Assembly: GCA_025996895.1 (NCBI GenBank)
Contig: BNTW01000077.1
Coordinates: 1-13,050, forward strand
Length of the DNA: 13,050 nucleotides
Origin: Bacteroidia bacterium
Lineage (GTDB): Bacteria > Bacteroidota > Bacteroidia > Bacteroidales > Azobacteroidaceae
Direction of reading: 5' to 3'
Under the pieces are notes generated by a model, which was given only the letters and a program-made list of their open reading frames with translations, made no database searches and was not told the origin of the DNA. This document shows, in pieces, positions 1-7,752 of the stretch (position 1 is its first letter; each line of letters opens with the position of its first letter). The translations under genes and the position numbers were made by a program.

Positions 1-1
1 A

Positions 2-43
2 GGCAACGGGGAAACGCAGACGCACAAAATTATTGTGAAATAA
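2..43 (+). CDS. C-terminal end of an upstream protein, possibly a T9SS cargo (partial)
   Basis: Frame 2 is open from the window edge and reads GNGETQTHKIIVK followed by TAA at 41-43. The short, basic 'hKIIVK-stop' ending resembles the last strand of the type A sorting domain (Por_Secre_tail) of Bacteroidota type IX secretion cargo, which often ends in a polar turn, a few strand residues and a terminal Lys. Only 13 residues are visible, so this is a resemblance rather than a domain call. The position fits a gene end: a palindromic element and an intrinsic terminator come next before hppA. It could equally be an unrelated C-terminus or chance open frame. Confidence 0.4.
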   Translation, partial: GNGETQTHKIIVK

Positions 44-46
44 TGT

Positions 47-136
47 TGTCATTGCGGCGAAGGCCGCAATCCCCTGCCCATCGTTAAACAGTCATTAACG
101 GACATTAGGGGATTGCGCGTCAAGCGCACAATGACA
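47..136. repeat. REP-like double palindrome (inverted pair of CATTGCG...GCAATCCCCT units)
   Basis: The left arm (47-75) and the right arm (107-136) form an imperfect inverted repeat. The outer 8 bp (TGTCATTG) and inner 11 bp (CGCAATCCCCT) match exactly. Each arm can fold by itself: 51-58 pairs perfectly with 63-70 around a GAAG loop, and 112-132 forms a weaker hairpin. The spacer holds a further small stem, CGTTAA (82-87) against TTAACG (95-100). The layout of two head-to-head hairpin units with a spacer is that of a REP doublet/BIME, and the core resembles the widespread dispersed palindromes that begin GTCATTGCG and end GCAATCC. Copies elsewhere in the genome cannot be seen here. Confidence 0.65.
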
Positions 137-186
137 GGACAGAACGACAATCGGGAACGTTCGCATAACATCAAATTCCCGGCGTA

Positions 187-213
187 GGGGCGAAATTTTT
201 TCGCCCCTTTTTT
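187..213 (+). terminator. Intrinsic terminator upstream of hppA
   Basis: GGGGCGAAA (187-195) pairs perfectly with TTTCGCCCC (199-207) around a TTT loop and is followed by six T (208-213). It would end transcription of the gene that stops at 41-43 and isolates hppA from upstream read-through. A second weaker stem, CGGGAA (152-157) with TTCCCG (176-181), lies just before it. Confidence 0.85.
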
Positions 214-235
214 CGCTTTATCGAATTTTATTTTG

Positions 236-243
236 TACCTTTG
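236..243 (+). promoter_or_regulatory. Bacteroidota -7 box for hppA
   Basis: TACCTTTG matches the TAnnTTTG consensus exactly and lies 55 bp upstream of the ATG at 299. It falls 22 bp after the terminator T-run. No good TTTG box is seen at the expected -33 distance, so the promoter is supported by the -7 element and position only. Confidence 0.6.
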
Positions 244-298
244 TGCTGTTTTTTCGTTTTTTAAACAATCTTTATTAATAACATATTTTTCTTGTAGC

Positions 299-2716
299 AT
301 GAAAAAAATTAAAAATGCGGTACTTTTATTAAGTCTGCTTTTCGGCGCGGGGTTACCCATTCACGCAAGTGAAGCCGACCTGGCGATTCCCGATTTGCAT
401 GAAGGGACGTTCCATATTTTCGGTGGAGCCATTTCTTCATGGAACTTCTTATTCTACGGTGCCCTGATTATTGCAGGAACGCTGGCTTTCAGTTTGATTC
501 TATTTGGTCAGGTAAAAAAATTACCGGCGCACGATTCGATGTTGAAAGTGGCGCAAACGATTTACACCACTTGCCGGACGTATCTGTATCAACAAGGAAA
601 ATTCCTGTTGATGTTGTTCGGCTTGGTTGCTATCGTGTTGTGTATTTACTTCTTCGGCTTAATAGGCCAATCGGTAGGCGTAGTTCTTCTGGTGCTGTTG
701 TTTTCCGTGGTCGGAATGGCAGGCTCGTATTCGGTGGCACTCTACGGCATCCGTTTGAACACCTTGGCGAACGCCCGCACGGCTTTTGCTTCGTTGAGAG
801 GCCGTCCTTTAGACGTGGTAAACATTCCGTTGAAAGCCGGTATGAGCGTGGGATTGTTCCTGATTTCGCTCGAATTGGTGTTGATGGTCATTATCTTGTT
901 GTTCGTTCCGCGCGACATCGTAGGTATCTGTTTCTTGGGATTTGCTATCGGCGAATCGTTGGGAGCCAGTGCTTTACGTATTGCGGGCGGTATTTTCACC
1001 AAAATTGCCGACATTGGTTCCGACTTGATGAAAGTGGTTTTCGGTGTGAAAGAAGACGATCCGCGGAATCCGGGTGTGATTGCCGACTGTACCGGTGATA
1101 ATGCAGGAGATAGCGTTGGGCCGACTGCTGACGGTTTTGAAACCTACGGTGTAACCGGTGTGGCGTTGATTACGTTCATTACGTTGGCCGTTCCCAGCCC
1201 CGATATGCAGGCCAAACTGATTGTGTGGATTTTCGGTATGCGCTTTTTGATGGACTTCCTGTCGGGATGTTCGTTCTTCATCAATCAGGGCATTTCCAAA
1301 AAATTATACGGAAATAAAAAAGATTTCGATTTTGAAGCTCCGTTGATGCGTTTAATCGTGATTGCAGCGGTGTTGTGTATTTCGGCCAGCTTCTTCATGA
1401 GCCATTTATTGTTGGCTGATTTGTCCGATACAACTTTGTGGTGGAAATTAGCGGTTATTATCAGTTGCGGAACCTTGGGTGCGTTGTTGATTCCCGAATT
1501 TACGAAATATTTTACCAGTTCCAAATCGCGCCACGTGAAAGAAATTGTAACGGCATCGCGCGAAGGCGGCCCTTCGTTGAATATCCTTTCGGGTATTGTA
1601 GCGGGTTATTTCGGTGCTTTCTGGACGGGTTTATTGATTGCAGCCTTGATGGCGGGTGCTTATTTCACAGCGCAAACCGGATTAGGTATTGGTATTATTG
1701 AAGAAGGCGTTTCCATTTTTGGGAATCATGCTCCGGTCTTCGCATTCGGTTTGGTGGCGTTCGGATTTTTGTGTATGGGGCCTGTAACCATCGCTGTGGA
1801 CAGCTACGGACCGGTTACCGACAATGCTCAATCGGTTTTTGAACTTTCGCAAATCGAACAAATCCCCGGCATTGAAAAAGAAATCGAAAAAGACTTCGGC
1901 TTCAAACCCGATTTTGAAAAAGGAAAATATTTCTTGGAAGCCAACGACTCGGCAGGGAATACCTTCAAGGCAACTGCCAAACCTGTGTTAATCGGAACGG
2001 CTGTTGTGGGAGCTACCACGATGATTTTCTCCATTATCTTGTTGCTTGACAAAGTAGGTTTATTGAATTTGGCCTTGACCGATGCTCCGGTTATCCTCGG
2101 ATTGATTTGCGGTGGCGCGGTGATTTTCTGGTTCAGCGGCGCATCTATTCAAGCCGTTACTACCGGCGCCTATCGTACCGTAGAATTTATCAAACGCACG
2201 TTCAACATGGATAAGAAGGAAGCACATGCGGATGACTCCAATGAAGTGGTGAAAATCTGTACGCAATACGCTCAAAAAGGAATGTGGAATATTTTTCTTG
2301 CTTTGATTTCGTTGACTTTGGCGTTTGCATTTCTCGACCCGAATTTCTTTGTGGCTTATCTGGTTTCCATCGCTGTATTCGGTTTATTCCAAGCGATTTA
2401 CATGGCAAATGCCGGAGGTAGCTGGGACAATGCGAAAAAAATTGTCGAAGTGGAATTGAAAGAGAAAAATTCACCTTTGCACGAAGCGGCAGTGATTGGC
2501 GATACGGTAGGAGACCCTTTCAAAGATACTTCTTCGGTATCGTTGAATCCGATTATCAAGTTTTCAACCTTGTTCGGTTTGTTGGCAACGGAAATCTGTA
2601 TCGAAATGAAAGTAGGCGACAGTACCGATTATTCGGCCTATATTGCCATTCCGTTTTTAATCTTGGGTTTATATTTTGTATGGCGTTCGTTCTATAAAAT
2701 GCGGATTCCGCAATAA
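299..2716 (+). CDS. hppA: Membrane-bound ion-translocating pyrophosphatase
   Basis: 805 residues. The family hydrolyses cytosolic pyrophosphate and uses the energy to pump H+ and/or Na+ across the inner membrane. Diagnostic sites are present: EDDPRNP at 252-258 followed by the Asp-rich VIADCTGDNAGD segment (PPi and Mg binding), DSYGPVTDNA from 501, and GDTVGDPFKDTS at 734-745, with many hydrophobic helices between. In the motif that is GNTTA in K+-dependent members, the sequence is GNTFK (553-557); Lys here is the mark of K+-independent enzymes. The protein is longer than typical members (about 660-770) because of a charged insertion of roughly 25 residues before GNTFK and an N-terminal leader-like segment. 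The start at 299 was chosen because translation from the open TTG at 233 would begin upstream of the -7 box. No Shine-Dalgarno is visible. Ion specificity is not decided by the sequence alone. Confidence 0.95.
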   Translation: MKKIKNAVLLLSLLFGAGLPIHASEADLAIPDLHEGTFHIFGGAISSWNFLFYGALIIAGTLAFSLILFGQVKKLPAHDSMLKVAQTIYTTCRTYLYQQGKFLLMLFGLVAIVLCIYFFGLIGQSVGVVLLVLLFSVVGMAGSYSVALYGIRLNTLANARTAFASLRGRPLDVVNIPLKAGMSVGLFLISLELVLMVIILLFVPRDIVGICFLGFAIGESLGASALRIAGGIFTKIADIGSDLMKVVFGVKEDDPRNPGVIADCTGDNAGDSVGPTADGFETYGVTGVALITFITLAVPSPDMQAKLIVWIFGMRFLMDFLSGCSFFINQGISKKLYGNKKDFDFEAPLMRLIVIAAVLCISASFFMSHLLLADLSDTTLWWKLAVIISCGTLGALLIPEFTKYFTSSKSRHVKEIVTASREGGPSLNILSGIVAGYFGAFWTGLLIAALMAGAYFTAQTGLGIGIIEEGVSIFGNHAPVFAFGLVAFGFLCMGPVTIAVDSYGPVTDNAQSVFELSQIEQIPGIEKEIEKDFGFKPDFEKGKYFLEANDSAGNTFKATAKPVLIGTAVVGATTMIFSIILLLDKVGLLNLALTDAPVILGLICGGAVIFWFSGASIQAVTTGAYRTVEFIKRTFNMDKKEAHADDSNEVVKICTQYAQKGMWNIFLALISLTLAFAFLDPNFFVAYLVSIAVFGLFQAIYMANAGGSWDNAKKIVEVELKEKNSPLHEAAVIGDTVGDPFKDTSSVSLNPIIKFSTLFGLLATEICIEMKVGDSTDYSAYIAIPFLILGLYFVWRSFYKMRIPQ

Positions 2717-2731
2717 TGCGAAAATTAATTG

Positions 2732-2739
2732 TACATTTG
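2732..2739 (+). promoter_or_regulatory. Bacteroidota -7 box for the glyS operon
   Basis: TACATTTG matches TAnnTTTG exactly, 129 bp upstream of the glyS ATG and 15 bp after the hppA stop. No clear -33 box is present. The predicted start of transcription falls at or next to a perfect 12 bp palindrome (2749-2760), leaving a long untranslated leader. Confidence 0.55.
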
Positions 2740-2748
2740 CAAACGGAG

Positions 2749-2760
2749 AACACCGGTGTT
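2749..2760. promoter_or_regulatory. Perfect palindrome AACACCGGTGTT at the predicted glyS transcription start
   Basis: A 12 bp perfect dyad sits 9 bp downstream of the TACATTTG box. It is GC-centred in an AT-rich leader. It could be an operator for a dimeric regulator or a chance palindrome; no known regulator site is recognised. Confidence 0.3.
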
Positions 2761-2868
2761 TTGACATGAAACCCTATTTGGATTACGAAATTTTTCGTCC
2801 GTTGAAAAACAACAATGTATTTTATATTTAGATAGCGTTCCCGAAAGTAAAGTATAAAAGATAACAAT

Positions 2869-4419
2869 ATGGCACAACAAGAGGAGATTTTTAAAAAGCT
2901 GATTTCGCACAGCAAAGAATATGGTTTTGTCTTCCCCTCGTCGGAAATCTACGACGGTTTGGGGGCGGTCTATGATTACGGACAGAACGGTGTGGAGCTG
3001 AAAAACAATATCAAAAAATATTGGTGGGACAGCATGACATTGTTGAACGAAAATGTAGTCGGAATTGATTCCGCGATTTTCATGCACCCGACCATCTGGA
3101 AGGCGTCGGGACACGTTGATGCGTTCAACGACCCCTTGATTGACAACAAAGATTCCAAAAAACGCTACCGCGCCGATGTGCTGATTGAAGAACAAATCGC
3201 GAAATACGACGACAAAATTGAAAAGGAAATCGAAAAAGCGGCAAAGCGTTTTGGCGAAGCGTTTGACGAGCAGAAATTTCGCGAAACCAATCCGCGTGTG
3301 CTGGAAAACTCGGCGAAAAAAGAAGCGTTACACACACGCTTTGCGAAAGCTTTGAACGACAGCAACTTGGAAGAATTGCGCCAAATTATTATCGACGAAG
3401 AAATTGTCTGCCCGGTTTCAGGGACACGCAACTGGACGGACGTGCGCCAATTCAACCTGATGTTTTCGACCGAAATGGGCTCTACGGCCGATGGTGCATT
3501 GAAAATCTATCTTCGTCCCGAAACGGCACAAGGGATTTTCGTCAATTTCCTGAACGTACAGAAAAGCGGACGCATGAAAATTCCGTTTGGTATCGCGCAA
3601 ATCGGTAAAGCCTTTCGCAACGAAATCGTCGCTCGGCAGTTTATTTTCCGTATGCGCGAATTTGAACAGATGGAAATGCAGTTTTTCGTTCGTCCGGGCG
3701 AAGAACTGAAATGGTTTGAACAATGGAAACAAACCCGCATGCGTTGGCACAAAGCGTTGGGTTTGGGTGACAAAAAATACCGCTTTCATGACCACGACAA
3801 GCTGGCGCACTACGCCAACGCTGCGACCGACATCGAATTTGAGATGCCGTTCGGATTCAAAGAAGTGGAAGGCATTCACTCGCGCACCGATTTCGATTTG
3901 AGCAGTCACGAAAAATATTCGGGCAAAAAAATTCAATATTTCGACCCCGAACTCAATCAATCATATACGCCCTACGTGATTGAAACCTCCATCGGCGTGG
4001 ATAGAATGTTTTTGAGCATTTTGGCCGGCTCGTATTGTGAGGAAACATTGGAAGGCGGGGAAACGCGTGTCGTGTTGAAACTTCCGCCCGCATTAGCACC
4101 GGTCAAATTGGCCGTTCTGCCGTTGGTGAAGAAAGACGGGTTGCCCGAAAAAGCACGCGAAATCATGGATGACCTGAAATTCAATTTCAACTGTCAATAC
4201 GACGAAAAAGATTCTATTGGGAAACGCTATCGCCGTCAGGACGCCATCGGTACGCCGTATTGCATTACGATTGACCACGAAACGCTAACCGACAATCAAG
4301 TGACTATTCGCCATCGCGATACGATGGAACAGGAACGTGTGCCGGTTACGGAAGTGGGGAAAATTATCACCGATAAAGTAAGTTTAAAAAATATATTAAA
4401 AAAGATAACACAATCATGA
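2869..4419 (+). CDS. glyS: Glycyl-tRNA synthetase, class II single-chain (alpha2) type
   Basis: 516 residues, the usual size for Bacteroidota. It charges tRNA-Gly with glycine using ATP and releases pyrophosphate. The N-terminal catalytic start shows EYGFVFPSSEIYDGL and DYG at about 18-42, typical of the eukaryote/archaeal-like GlyRS. The glycine/ATP site region has RPETAQG at 216-222, motif 2 has FRNE with Arg250 and Glu252, and motif 3 has GVDR with Arg379. The C-terminal anticodon-binding fold runs from about 405 to 505 and includes GKRYRRQD and IGTPYCITID. The ATG at 2869 follows a clean AT-rich leader. The stop overlaps the lemA start as ATGA, so the genes are co-transcribed and probably translationally coupled. 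Nothing essential appears to be missing. Confidence 0.97.
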   Translation: MAQQEEIFKKLISHSKEYGFVFPSSEIYDGLGAVYDYGQNGVELKNNIKKYWWDSMTLLNENVVGIDSAIFMHPTIWKASGHVDAFNDPLIDNKDSKKRYRADVLIEEQIAKYDDKIEKEIEKAAKRFGEAFDEQKFRETNPRVLENSAKKEALHTRFAKALNDSNLEELRQIIIDEEIVCPVSGTRNWTDVRQFNLMFSTEMGSTADGALKIYLRPETAQGIFVNFLNVQKSGRMKIPFGIAQIGKAFRNEIVARQFIFRMREFEQMEMQFFVRPGEELKWFEQWKQTRMRWHKALGLGDKKYRFHDHDKLAHYANAATDIEFEMPFGFKEVEGIHSRTDFDLSSHEKYSGKKIQYFDPELNQSYTPYVIETSIGVDRMFLSILAGSYCEETLEGGETRVVLKLPPALAPVKLAVLPLVKKDGLPEKAREIMDDLKFNFNCQYDEKDSIGKRYRRQDAIGTPYCITIDHETLTDNQVTIRHRDTMEQERVPVTEVGKIITDKVSLKNILKKITQS

Positions 4420-5006
4420 AAAAGTCATTAGTCATTGGGATTGTCGTCGTATCGATAATCGCTATCGCCTATTTTGGGTTTAAAGGTTTTTACAATGGTA
4501 TGGTGAAAGCCGAAGAACAAGTAAATGCCCAATGGGGAAATGTGGAAAATCAGTATCAACGGCGCGCCGATTTAGTGCCGAATTTGGTAGCTACTGTAAA
4601 AGGGTATGCCGAACACGAACAGAGCACGCTGGAAGGGGTGATTGAAGCACGCGCTAAAGCGACGCAAGTGTCTATCGACCCGACCAACTTGAACGAACAG
4701 ACCATGGCGCAGTTTCAACAAGTGCAAGGTGAATTAGGCTCGGCGATTAACCGCTTGTTAGTCAGCGTAGAAGCCTATCCCGATTTGAAAGCCAATCAAA
4801 ACTTTTTGGATTTACAGGCACAGTTGGAAGGTACGGAAAACCGTATCGCTACCGAACGTACCCGCTTCAACGAATCGGCTCAAAAATACAACGCGCTTAT
4901 CCGTTCTTTCCCGACCAATCTGGTGGCTAATATGTTTGGTTTTTATGCAAAACCCTATTTCAAATCGCAAGAGGGCGCGGACAAAGCTCCCGAAGTTAAA
5001 TTTTAA
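4416..5006 (+). CDS. lemA: LemA family membrane protein
   Basis: 196 residues. One N-terminal membrane helix (about 5-22) is followed by the LemA four-helix domain. The signature QWGNVENQYQRR and DLVPNLV lies at 39-58 and is followed by a GYAEHE helix. The body is long and helical with heptad-like spacing. LemA proteins are membrane anchored with a soluble helical bundle; their molecular role is not established. The start overlaps the glyS stop by four bases (ATGA), and the FKBP gene follows after 5 bp, so this is the middle gene of an operon. The family call is secure from the signature; a more precise function is not supported. Confidence 0.93.
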   Translation: MKKSLVIGIVVVSIIAIAYFGFKGFYNGMVKAEEQVNAQWGNVENQYQRRADLVPNLVATVKGYAEHEQSTLEGVIEARAKATQVSIDPTNLNEQTMAQFQQVQGELGSAINRLLVSVEAYPDLKANQNFLDLQAQLEGTENRIATERTRFNESAQKYNALIRSFPTNLVANMFGFYAKPYFKSQEGADKAPEVKF

Positions 5007-5011
5007 AAAGA

Positions 5012-5533
5012 ATGATGATACAAAATAAATTAAATAAACTTTTGATTTTTATTTTGCCGTTGTTTTTGGCAGTATTCTTTGCGGCCTGTTCGAGCGGGGA
5101 CAAAACCAACGAAGAATGGCAGAAAGACAATGATGCGATTTACGAGAAAATAAAAAATACCAGTGGGTGGGAAGCTTTAGAGGCAAACCATATGTTATAT
5201 GGAGGCCCAGAAGGTGTTTATATTAAAGTAATTGAAAAAGGGACAGAAACAGAAAGTCCTTTTCAGACGGCTCAGGTCAAAGTGAATTACATGGGTTATT
5301 TCCTTGACGACAAAAATCAGACGTTTGATAAGGGCGGTATGAACGTTATCTTTGGAGTAGATAAAGTAGTGCGGGGTTTCGGTGCGGCTTTGCAACAAAT
5401 GCACGTCGGCGACAAATGGGAAATCTGTATTCCGTATTATTTGGGATACGGTACTTCCGCTTACAGCACCATTAGAGGCTACAGCACCCTGTTTTTTGAG
5501 GTAACGCTCGTTGAAATCATTCAATATCCATAA
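5012..5533 (+). CDS. FKBP-type peptidyl-prolyl cis-trans isomerase, lipoprotein
   Basis: 173 residues. The N-terminus is a lipoprotein signal with lipobox FAAC, so the mature protein begins at Cys26 and is expected to be anchored on the periplasmic side or outer membrane. The FKBP domain covers about 68-171: VKVNYMGY near 89-96, TFD at 104-106, VVRGF at 119-123, IPYYLGYG at 140-147 and the closing FFEVTLVEI strand. The Trp usual in the binding pocket after V-[IV]-x-G is Phe123 here, a common replacement in bacterial homologues. It resembles GldI-like FKBP lipoproteins of Bacteroidota, but no gliding genes are adjacent. ATG 5012 is used; ATG 5015 is equally possible and changes one residue only. 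Confidence 0.9.
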   Translation: MMIQNKLNKLLIFILPLFLAVFFAACSSGDKTNEEWQKDNDAIYEKIKNTSGWEALEANHMLYGGPEGVYIKVIEKGTETESPFQTAQVKVNYMGYFLDDKNQTFDKGGMNVIFGVDKVVRGFGAALQQMHVGDKWEICIPYYLGYGTSAYSTIRGYSTLFFEVTLVEIIQYP

Positions 5534-5543
5534 AATTTATAAG

Positions 5544-7616
5544 ATGAAAAAATTCTTGCTGATGATAATTTCTGCAGCTCTCGTATGTTCTTGTAAAGAG
5601 GCAACTAACGCGGATGTTGCCATTATCGAAAAAAAACCGGTAGAAGTGAAAGACGGCCGGTTGAGTGCCGAAGTGTTGCACTTGCTGGGACAAGTGGGCG
5701 GTGTGGCGGTCGCGCCCGACGGAAAAACAGTGTTGTATGGCGTTTCGTATGGCGACATCGCACAGAACAAGCGCAATCGCGAATTATTTACGGTTGCTAT
5801 TGACGGAACGAACAAAACGCAGATTACACATTCCGAAAAAAGTGAAAATGAAGCCCAATGGATTAAAAACGGCGAAAAAATCGCTTTTCTGTATGATTCG
5901 CAAATTTGGGAAATGAATGTGGATGGAAGCGCACGCACGCAAATCAGCAAGTACGAAAAAGGTATCGACGGATTTAAATTTTCGCCCGACGGCACAAAAA
6001 TCTTATTCATTAGCAACGTAGAAACGGTGCATGCACCGTCTGCACAATATCCGGATTTGGACAAAGCCAGCGGACGAATTATTGACAGCTTGATGTATAA
6101 GCATTGGGACGAATGGACGACAAGCGTTCCTCATTCTTTTGTCGCCGATTATGACGGGAAAGGCTTGTCGAACATCATCGACATTTTGGAAGGCGAGCCG
6201 TTTGAGTCGCCCATGAAGCCTTGGGGCGGCATCGAACAATTGGATTGGTCGCCCGACAGCCGGACAATTGCCTACACTTGCCGGAAAAAAACAGGGAAAG
6301 AATATACCCAATCGACCAATTCGGACATTTATTTGTATAATTTTCAGACGAAAGAAACCAAAAATCTGACCGAAGGCATGATGGGTTACGACACGAACCC
6401 TAAATTTTCGCCCGACGGCTCGTTTATCGCTTGGCAAAGCATGGAACGCGACGGTTACGAATCGGACAAAAACCGCCTGTTTATCATGGAATTATCCACC
6501 GGCGAAAAGAAATACATTACGGAAGATTTTGATTATAATGTAGATGAATTTTGTTGGGATCATCTTGGCGGGACCCTCTTTTTCGTTGCCAACGTGCTGG
6601 GTACAAGCCAACTGTTTCATGTCGATGCGTTGTCGCACGAAGGCACCATCGTCAAACTGACCGAAGGCGACCACGATTATATTTCCGTTGCTTTGACTAA
6701 CGGCTATTTGGTCGGACTGCGTCATTCGTTGTCCGCACCGAACGAAGTTTATCGTGTGAATTTGGCCGACGGCACGCAGACCAATATTTCGCAAGAAAAT
6801 ACGGATATTCTCGAGCAAATCACGATGGGCAAAGTGGAAGCTCGCTGGATTAAGACTACGACCAACGAGGATATGCTGACGTGGGTGGTTTATCCGCCGA
6901 ATTTTGATCCGAACAAAAAATATCCGGCCATTTTGTATTGTCAGGGCGGCCCTCAAAATACGGTCAGCCAATTTTGGTCGGTACGCTGGAATTTGCAAAT
7001 GATGGCGGCGCACGATTATATCGTGGTTGCACCTAACCGGCACGGCGTTCCGGGATTTGGCCAGAAATGGAACGAGCAAATCAGCGGTGATTATGGCGGA
7101 CAAAACATGAAGGATTATCTTTCGGCTATCGACGCTTTAGCGAAAGAGCCGTATGTTGATGAAACTCGTCTGGGCTGTACGGGTGCAAGTTACGGCGGTT
7201 TTTCGGTGTATTGGCTGGCCGGCAATCACAACAAACGGTTTAAAGCTTTTTGGGCGCACGCGGGTATTTTCAATCTGGAAGCGCAATACTTGGAAACCGA
7301 AGAAATGTGGTTTGTGGATTGGGACTTGGGCGGCGCATTCTGGGATAAATCCAATGCAACGGCGCAACGCTCGTATGCAAATTCGCCTCATCGTTTTGTA
7401 GATAAATGGGATACACCGATTGCCATTTCGCACGGCGAGTTGGATTTCCGGATTTTGGCTTCGCAAGGCATGCAGGCGTTCAATGCGGCGCAATTGCGTG
7501 GTATTCCTTCGCGTATGCTGATTTTTCCGAACGAAAATCACTGGATTTCGCGACCGCAAAACGGCATTCTGTTTCAACGCGAATTTTTCCGCTGGTTTGA
7601 CCAATGGTTGAAATAA
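5544..7616 (+). CDS. S9 family serine peptidase, dipeptidyl-peptidase-like lipoprotein
   Basis: 690 residues. The signal peptide ends in VCSC, so Cys17 is the likely lipidated residue and the enzyme should face the periplasm. Residues of about 45-420 form a TolB/WD40-like beta-propeller with repeated SPDG/SPDS blades (for example SPDGTKILF and SPDSRTIAY). The C-terminal alpha/beta hydrolase carries the catalytic triad: Ser549 in GASYGG, Asp634 in HGELDFR and His666 in ENHW. The family cleaves short peptides or dipeptides from N-termini; the layout is like bacterial DPP5/acylaminoacyl peptidases, but substrate preference cannot be read from sequence. The start at 5544 gives a proper lipoprotein signal; a start at 5511 would overlap the FKBP gene and spoil it. 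The 10 bp gap to the FKBP gene suggests the same operon. Confidence 0.93.
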   Translation: MKKFLLMIISAALVCSCKEATNADVAIIEKKPVEVKDGRLSAEVLHLLGQVGGVAVAPDGKTVLYGVSYGDIAQNKRNRELFTVAIDGTNKTQITHSEKSENEAQWIKNGEKIAFLYDSQIWEMNVDGSARTQISKYEKGIDGFKFSPDGTKILFISNVETVHAPSAQYPDLDKASGRIIDSLMYKHWDEWTTSVPHSFVADYDGKGLSNIIDILEGEPFESPMKPWGGIEQLDWSPDSRTIAYTCRKKTGKEYTQSTNSDIYLYNFQTKETKNLTEGMMGYDTNPKFSPDGSFIAWQSMERDGYESDKNRLFIMELSTGEKKYITEDFDYNVDEFCWDHLGGTLFFVANVLGTSQLFHVDALSHEGTIVKLTEGDHDYISVALTNGYLVGLRHSLSAPNEVYRVNLADGTQTNISQENTDILEQITMGKVEARWIKTTTNEDMLTWVVYPPNFDPNKKYPAILYCQGGPQNTVSQFWSVRWNLQMMAAHDYIVVAPNRHGVPGFGQKWNEQISGDYGGQNMKDYLSAIDALAKEPYVDETRLGCTGASYGGFSVYWLAGNHNKRFKAFWAHAGIFNLEAQYLETEEMWFVDWDLGGAFWDKSNATAQRSYANSPHRFVDKWDTPIAISHGELDFRILASQGMQAFNAAQLRGIPSRMLIFPNENHWISRPQNGILFQREFFRWFDQWLK

Positions 7617-7634
7617 TTTAAAAATAAAATATCT

Positions 7635-7748
7635 ATGGAAGAAATTTTTGTAACGCAAGAAGCATGTAAATTTTATAATACAATTAGTCTTGACGAATTT
7701 TCAAGAAGATGGGAAGAATCAATAAGACGATTAATTCCAAATCCATGA
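7635..7748 (+). CDS. Small ORF of 37 codons, unrecognised
   Basis: ATG at 7635 to TGA at 7746-7748 encodes MEEIFVTQEACKFYN... ending RRLIPNP. The second half (DEFSRRWEESIRRL) looks like a charged amphipathic helix. The ORF lies 18 bp after the S9 peptidase stop and 4 bp before the next start, so it fits the operon spacing. It is clearly more AT-rich than the genes on both sides. I do not recognise a family. It could be a real microprotein, a leader peptide coupled to the YciO/YrdC gene, or a decayed fragment of a larger gene. Confidence 0.45.
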   Translation: MEEIFVTQEACKFYNTISLDEFSRRWEESIRRLIPNP

Positions 7749-7752
7749 TAGA

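Noticed and set aside
233..298. N-terminal extension of hppA from a TTG at 233
   Set aside because: It would begin upstream of the TACCTTTG -7 box, so the transcript would not contain it; the ATG at 299 opens a leader-like hydrophobic N-terminus.
3418..3960. Long minus-strand open frame inside glyS
   Set aside because: It is a shadow of the strongly conserved glyS coding frame and has no recognisable domain or promoter.
5511..5543. Upstream ATG start for the S9 peptidase
   Set aside because: It overlaps the FKBP gene and places 11 polar residues before a complete lipoprotein signal that starts at 5544.
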